This document shows positions 57,983 to 64,000 of a stretch of 64,000 bases of DNA, one piece after another. The stretch is taken from NCBI GenBank assembly GCA_964058845.1, contig CAXKVR010000936.1, positions 118,164 through 182,163 of the forward strand, written 5' to 3'. The notes beneath the pieces were generated by a model. That model saw only the letters and a list, made by a program, of their open reading frames with translations. It was not told the DNA's origin and ran no database searches. The stretch's first letter is position 1; each line of letters begins with the position of its first letter. A program made the translations under genes and the position numbers. The DNA comes from Carex sylvatica (lineage: Eukaryota; Streptophyta; Magnoliopsida; Poales; Cyperaceae).

Positions 57983-58290
57983 AAAAAAACTCCATGTGGA
58001 ATCTGATCGAGGTAATGAAAAAACATGAAAAACAATCAAAAGGCAAATCAAATTTAACACACCATTGCTAAAATCGCACTGGATTTAATTCCAGCCAAGA
58101 AAAGATAAACTTGTTATGCATAAATTGGCACCTAAATTTATCGATGAACAAAAATATAGAAGCTAAAGAAGTTTCAAAAATTGAGAGCAACTAGGGTTTA
58201 TGGCGGCTGCGGATGAGGGGAAATGAGCATTTACCATTGCTTTATAGGCTCTCCGATCTTATCCCCTCCAACGCTGTACAAAAAACACTC
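57983..58290 (-). repeat. Segmental duplication copy 1, with an exon-like cassette
   Basis: Matches 59803-60065 closely (ATGTGGAATCTGATCGAGGT; AGCAACTAGGGTTTATGG). Near its right end the minus strand has TTTTTTGTACAG, a 38-base block (GTTGGAGGGGATAAGATCGG and GAGCCTATAAAGCAATG), then GTAAAT: a perfect small exon shape, reading VGGDKIGEPIKQ. It could be an upstream exon of the SAMC gene on the same strand, but the sequence does not clearly match the family. The second copy has lost the donor side. Confidence 0.5.
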
Positions 58291-58299
58291 ATTAAGTAC

Positions 58300-59635
58300 C
58301 GTCCGATGAGGAATAATTAAGCATCTCAGTGTATTTTCAACCGTTAGATATTTTTTTGACTGAATGAGGTTGCAATAAGAAAAATTGATATTTCTGAATC
58401 TCTAATTGCTAATCCGGGCCGGGCCTACAATAATGACCTCAAGAAGGCCCATACATAAATAACATATATTAGAATGCTGCTGAAAGAAATTAAATTAATT
58501 GAAAAAATAAGGTTTCTTTTTTCTTTTTGTGACACAGATTTTTTTATGATTCTTTCAACTTGCAGAAACCATATTTCTCGTTTAAACCCACATTTTAGGT
58601 ATTTCAAATACTAAAATTAATTCTTGTCTCAGTATGATCATATCTAGGCAACCAACCATAAGAGCAATTGCTTTAACACAGGGATCTTGAACAAAAATCT
58701 GAGAACAAAATAATGGACGCTGCAATGAAGCCAACAAGGAAGTATATTGAATCATATGCGTCGAATGAAGCAATCCTATCATTGATCTAGAGCTTGTACA
58801 ATAAATCTGACCTGATAATTCCTTGGCAATATGAGGCAATTTGCCTGAGCAGGAAAAAGATATAAGATCAAGCTGCTCTTCACAAATTTCTATTCTACAT
58901 TGATTCTCAGGCTATTGCAGTTCAGAGTCTAGTTATTGTGCAGAAGATCAAAATAGGTTTGCTTTATAGGCTCTTGCTGTTGCAGCTACATTAGGTCCTT
59001 TTTGCTTGATTAGCATAATTGTATTTAATCATTTTCAGTAATGAAATGGGCTGTATTACTTTCTTTCAAAAAAGTATTATGCTTCAAACCCCTTAAAAAT
59101 ATATATAATTGTTGTTCAAAATCTCATAAAATGAGGGCAGTAATCCTCCGATCCCTATGAATCAATTTCCAGCTCCAAAGAACCAAAGAACCAGTACAAC
59201 AATTAACAATTAACAGAACCAACTCACGGAAGGATGTGAGATGTTATCAGTACTGAAACTGTAATCACTCCCATGTGGCACCATGTCATGGTTTCTTGCC
59301 ATTACCATTTTACACTGTTTTTTCTATATGCATCTTCGCTCGGGCCCACATGTCATCCATATATCTCAATGGGCCCCATACAGATGCAATTACATGTTCT
59401 ATATAAATTCAATTCTAGTTTGAAATAGGTAGCACACTGGAATGGCAATGTGAGATAGATTTAGTAGACGAGAGACATGGAAAGGTCAAGTGTATGTTGA
59501 TCTAACCCTACGGTTGTCTGACCGATGCTGAGATCCTTTCTTTTCTTCAAAGAGAAGAAAGAAATGAATTCCGCGTTCTATCTATGCACCTTTTTACGAA
59601 TTTCACCATTATTAAGTAGTGAGATCCTTCATAGT
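58300..59635. other. Interval with no supported gene
   Basis: A minus-strand open stretch (58839-58582) has no motif I recognise. No element termini. Confidence 0.4.
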
Positions 59636-59637
59636 AA

Positions 59638-59838
59638 CAGGTGTTATTATATAATTTCTATCACAAAATTAGGATCTAATCGGAAGCAATATCCGATTAA
59701 AACTTCATGTGGAATCTGATCGAGGTAATGAAAAACTAACAAGTGTTATTATATAATTTCTAGTACAAAATTAAGATCTAATCGGAAGCAATATCCGATT
59801 AAAACTCCATGTGGAATCTGATCGAGGTAATGAAAAAC
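59638..59838 (+). repeat. About 100-bp tandem duplication
   Basis: Two units with AGGATCTAATCGGAAGCAAT (AAGATC in the second), CCGATTAAAACT and ATGTGGAATCTGATCGAGGT. The second unit continues into the 59803-60065 segmental copy. Confidence 0.8.
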
Positions 59839-60065
59839 ATGAAAAACAATCAAAAGGCACATCAAATTTAACACACGATTGCTAAAATCGCACCGGATTT
59901 AATTCCAGCCAAGAAAAGATAAACTTGTTATGCATAAATTGGCACCTAAATTTACGATGAACAAAAATATAGAAGCTGAAGAAGGTTCAGAAATTGAGAG
60001 CAACTAGGGTTTATGGTGTTGCTTTATAGGCTCTCCGATCTTATCCCCTCCAATGCTGTACAAAA
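59803..60065 (-). repeat. Segmental duplication copy 2
   Basis: Second copy of 57983-58290, same orientation. A deletion of about 34 bp relative to copy 1 removes the 3' side of the exon-like cassette. It abuts the dispersed repeat that starts at about 60103. Confidence 0.75.
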
Positions 60066-60102
60066 ACATTATAGTCAAATTAATTGGCACCGGTTTATGG
60101 CC

Positions 60103-62632
60103 GTTGCTTTTCTTAATTATTATGAATCCACCACACAGAAGACTACATATTATAGTCACAGAACCAATCTACGAATTATAGCGCCAAGTAACAAAATTCA
60201 CTTAGATCGGTGATTTAGAAGTTCAAAGTCAAATTAATTACCCGCCGATCCTATCGATCTATTTAATTTCCCTCTAATTTGTGCAACAATGTCTAAACTT
60301 GGTTTACCACATTTAATATGAACCATGAGAAAGTATGCATGAACCTGACATCTGTTTCCTTGCGAGTCCCAAGTTTCACCAAGTCAAAATAATTTGAAAA
60401 ACACACCAACCCACTATACGCACAGTAGCCCGAAATTTTATAGAGCTCGTATCCTCTGCATTAACTCAAAAGGGAATCTTTTCAGTTAATATGACCATCC
60501 AATCTGCTTTAAGATTCATGTAGTCTGAATCCGCACTAAAATTAAAGGGCTCTCAATATCATAAGCAGTGGTCGGATTGACTCCATTTAAAATGAAAAGA
60601 TATCTTTTTGAGTTAATGCAGAGGATATGCATTCAATTTTATATAGGCTATGAACCTAAAGTCCTAAACCCTACGAGGTTCTATTTGAGGTTCTGTTTCT
60701 GATTCTCTTGATGACTTGATCCCACTTTTTCTCCTCTCGCTACAATCCAGTTGCATGCACTTTCAACCAAATTGCGAATCATCCCGATCGAGATAAATAT
60801 ATAGCACGGCCTACACCACAAGTGAGCCCAATCAATTAACTATTTGCATTTTGCGTGCGGTTTCTAATTCCACTTAATTATGCGGTGAATTAAGTGACCT
60901 AGCTATATATTTATCCCAGGATCACAATATTTTTTACATATTTTGAGAATTATTTTTAATATAATCATTAATTTTTTTTTCAAAAATAGATTAAACTTTT
61001 TAGAAATTGAATATACTAGAAGGATCACAATATTTTTTGTATTACCTAGAAGTGACTTTTAAATCAAGATCAATAACTCATAATCCAAGCATTTTTATTT
61101 TTTTCCAATAAATCATAAAGAAATATATTAATTTTTCTTATGGCCTAAAAAATCCGGCATGAAAAATATTGATCGGGTTATTTGTAGCAGTCTTTCTAAT
61201 AAATCAAATTACATAGTATTTCATCTATTTTTAAAGAAATATATTATATATTTCTAATACTTCAATAAAAAATAAATAAATTATAAATATTTCTATTTAA
61301 ATAAAAAAAGCTGAAAAATGAAAAAAAAATTGAATCAGTAAAAAAAATTTCTGGTTTTTTTTTTCTAAAAAGGTTTCAGAATTCCAAAACCGCAAAATTT
61401 TTTTTTTCTGATTTTAGACTGAATTATCAAAAATTTTTTTTGATATAAATAAAAAATTTGGGGCTCAAGATCTATCCTCAAAATTTTGAGTTAAATATAA
61501 TTGAGTGATATAAATCCATACTGATATGACCGTGTAGAATGAGATATGAGCTGTCGTTGGCACTAAATTAATTTTAACCTGGCCATAAGTACTGTTCTAC
61601 ACAGTTAGATATTGCATTGCGATACTCACTCATAATCCCATCAGAATTTTTTAAATTAAATTAAATATTATTATAAAACTACAAAGATGGTAACAAGAAA
61701 TTAAATAACATAAAAATTTCGTATTAAATGTATAGTTTCTTTAAAATTTACTAAGAAATCATATTTAATACAGTTCCTTAATCAGTACATATGCTAAAAA
61801 ATAATGTTTACAAATAGAGGTTCCTATGATACGCTGTTTGTGTTGTACAGTTGTACTCAAAAGTCTCCTTTTGTGTAATTAGTATTTTTTCAAACAGTCC
61901 GATTCAAAATCTTCTAATATATGAGTCTGCACGGTTCAGATTAGATGGTTCAAATTTGAAGAGAATGGTCCAAACCTGTGTTAAGGATTATGGTCCAGAT
62001 CTACACGGGTTGGTCCAATCCATGATCCACGGGTTAGCACGGTTTTGATCACAGGTTTAGCACGGTTTTGACCACGGGTTAGCATGGTTTTGACCACGAA
62101 TTAGTACGGTTTGACCATGGGTTAGCACGGTTTTGCACGGTCCGGTTATGGTCTAGTCCGATCCGGTCCACAAGTATAGAACCGTTCTGGTTAGTCTGGA
62201 TCTAGTAGAAAACACACACCAAAAATCGTGCTAAGAGTCTATTTATCCTCGGTCCAGATCGGTAAGGATCAGTTTCACGGTTGGTCCGATTCAGTCCTAG
62301 ACCGGCCGTTTTTTTTTTTCAAACACTAGTTGTGCTAAATTTTTTTGAATAAAAGCCGATAATTACGAACCATTTAGTTTGATTTCCGTGTGATACATCA
62401 AGTAATAGTAAAATTTAAGTTCATTAAATACAAAAAAACTAAAAGAACATATAAAAAAAAAACTACTGCTTCAACATATATAGTAATTTTATGCATGATG
62501 TTATGTCGTTACATCAACTGCATTTGTCTTTTTTTTTTTGATAGGCCATTTTTAAGTTCTCAATTATTTTATGGACATAAATATTATTTTTATTTAATTA
62601 ATGATGCCTTAAGTATTCATATTTTCAGTATA
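60103..62632 (+). repeat. Dispersed repeat copy 2 (no LTR insertion)
   Basis: Colinear with 36438-38179 plus 40778-41490. It carries the uninterrupted site (CCATGATCCACGGGTTAG at about 62019) and a shorter minisatellite (62026-62145). No conserved open frame. Confidence 0.8.
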
Positions 62633-62859
62633 TTTCGAATGATTGGTATATTTCGAATGATGAAAAATATTTACAATTATGTAACTAAAAGATATTATTT
62701 TCTTCTAATTTACAAGTATATTTTGTGAGTTCGGGGTGCTATGGATAATAATTTTATGATGTTTCTTGCTCCGGATGCATCTGTTTCAACGTCAGAATGA
62801 ATAGTAAATTAATACCTTTTGTTATCTCTTGTTCCGGATGCATTTTTTTCGGCGGAGAT

Positions 62860-63030
62860 TTTTATTAATATCCTAAAAAAAAGTTTTTACAAATATGCCC
62901 CCGAGTTTTTTTTTTTTTTAAATGCTCTAACCGTTCGGGGCAGGGGCGATCCACTAGAGACCCAACCACTCATAGGTCGGACAATTCTAAATTTTTTTTT
63001 TGTAGATATTAATATTTTCATTTAAATAAT
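62860..63030 (-). repeat. Second member of the GC-rich, A/T-tract-bordered family
   Basis: GGGGCAGGGGCGATCCACTA and GAGACCCAACCACTCATAGG between T-runs. The reverse complement resembles 34740-34920. Flanking TTTTTATTAATATC parallels the ATTAATAAAAATGCCC edge of the other copy. Confidence 0.45.
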
Positions 63031-63410
63031 TTTGTGAAGTTTTAGTTTTCTACTTTTCTTGTTTAGGATGTATGCCAAAAAATAAGATATTTGATATATT
63101 TATGGGTGAGATGTCGTAACTCTTTATAACTTTAATTTGATTTGTCAGTTGAATATCACGAGTCTAAATATAACACTAATCAAGTCCAAAGAGATGACTA
63201 GATCAGCCCAGCTCTTTAATTGCTTGCTACATAATATAGAATTTGGAGCGGAGCGGAGAGAAGAGAAGAGAAAGACAAACACTGTTTAATATAAAAATAC
63301 AATCCGGGGCTTAGAATTGATTTTAACTAAATTAATGCAATTTAACAGCTGAGAATAAGACTGGATTAAATGTTCTAAAATTCAAAATGAAACTTGTTGA
63401 GCTCTACTGC

Positions 63411-63480
63411 AAGGCATATCACATACACAGTTATTTTGACTCCTTGCATATCACATACACAGTTATTTTGACTCTACTGC
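63411..63480 (+). repeat. About 32-bp tandem duplication
   Basis: GCATATCACATACACAGTTA plus TTTTGACTC twice. ATGCCCTGTATGAATT also occurs twice nearby (63483 and 63565). The rest of 62.65-64.0 kb shows no gene. A (TA)n run lies at about 63774-63792. Confidence 0.75.
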
Positions 63481-64000
63481 TCATGCCCTGTATGAATTAA
63501 AAATAGCTCTGTCAAAATGTGTAACACAGCAATGTGTTCATAATAAATTGTGAATACATAGGCCATGCCCTGTATGAATTCAGATTTATTTCCTAGCTCT
63601 CTGAAAGCATGAATTGAGCATAACTTGTAAACATATGCGCTCACAAATTAAGCATGCATCAAATTGTCAATAAATTTATGTCGAAATATCATTGTTAAAG
63701 AATTTAAACTATAAATAAGATTAAAAGAAAATGGAGCATAACAGTTAAGTGTTAATTATGTCCTTGGATAGTTATATATATATATATATATAAATCTATT
63801 TAGCATTGCACTTCTCATCATTTTAAAGCCTTTAACGTACGACATCATTGAGAATCTGAAAATTAAGTTGTATAAATTTGGTGCATGATACAATGACTAA
63901 TGGATGGTTTGCTCCAATTAAAAACAATAGTGGGCCGATATTTACAAAACAACTTTTATTCTTTTTAAAATCTATATTTTGGCCATTGCAGGAATCGAAC

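Noticed and set aside
63970..64000. Possible tRNA T-arm-like GAATCGAAC at the window end
   Set aside because: Only the motif is present. No acceptor, anticodon or D-arm can be paired within the window.

Overview
This is eukaryotic nuclear DNA, very probably from a flowering plant. It is AT-rich, its genes are split by GT-AG introns, and the recognisable genes are plant families: S-adenosylmethionine carrier, mitochondrial ATP synthase subunit d, group-2 truncated haemoglobin, and fragments of CCD8, IQD, serine carboxypeptidase and PPR genes. The repeat load suggests a monocot, and some hairpin repeats remind me of bromeliads such as pineapple, but that is an unproven guess. Most long open frames are not genes.

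Layout. 0.1-5.2 kb: a patchwork of gene fragments. It includes a broken CCD8 exon (strigolactone pathway) on the minus strand and an IQD-family C-terminal piece on the plus strand, between two 244-bp direct repeats. 5.2-20 kb: gene-poor and transposon-rich. It holds a hAT-type MITE with a hairpin element nested in it, a second hairpin element, a Pack-MULE with a PPR fragment and a perfect 9-bp target-site duplication (TSD), a CACTA terminus, a small MULE-like MITE, and a decayed Myb-like gene fragment. 20-31 kb: partial duplications of one unrecognised minus-strand gene, with an isolated serine carboxypeptidase exon. 31-36 kb: repeats and two more hairpin elements. 36.4-41.5 kb: a roughly 2.5-kb dispersed repeat split by a 2.6-kb solo LTR with 5-bp TSD. 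Its other copy, at 60.1-62.6 kb, is the empty site.

The genes lie in 41.7-54.0 kb. They are a truncated haemoglobin (plus strand; first exon not found), an unrecognised 141-codon frame (minus), ATP synthase subunit d (minus; five exons, with a one-base frameshift in exon 1), and the C-terminal two thirds of an S-adenosylmethionine carrier (minus; eight exons, with 5' exons not found). Their introns hold a hAT MITE, a MULE MITE, a SINE tail and tandem duplications. 54.4-64 kb: an LTR-like remnant with two hairpin elements, short segmental duplications, the second dispersed-repeat copy, and otherwise featureless AT-rich DNA.

The genes form no operon or pathway cluster. The most distinctive structure is a set of hairpin elements at (TA)n sites that share a core but carry different outer arms. 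Protein and element identifications come from recall of family motifs and reading of splice sites; no search was run.
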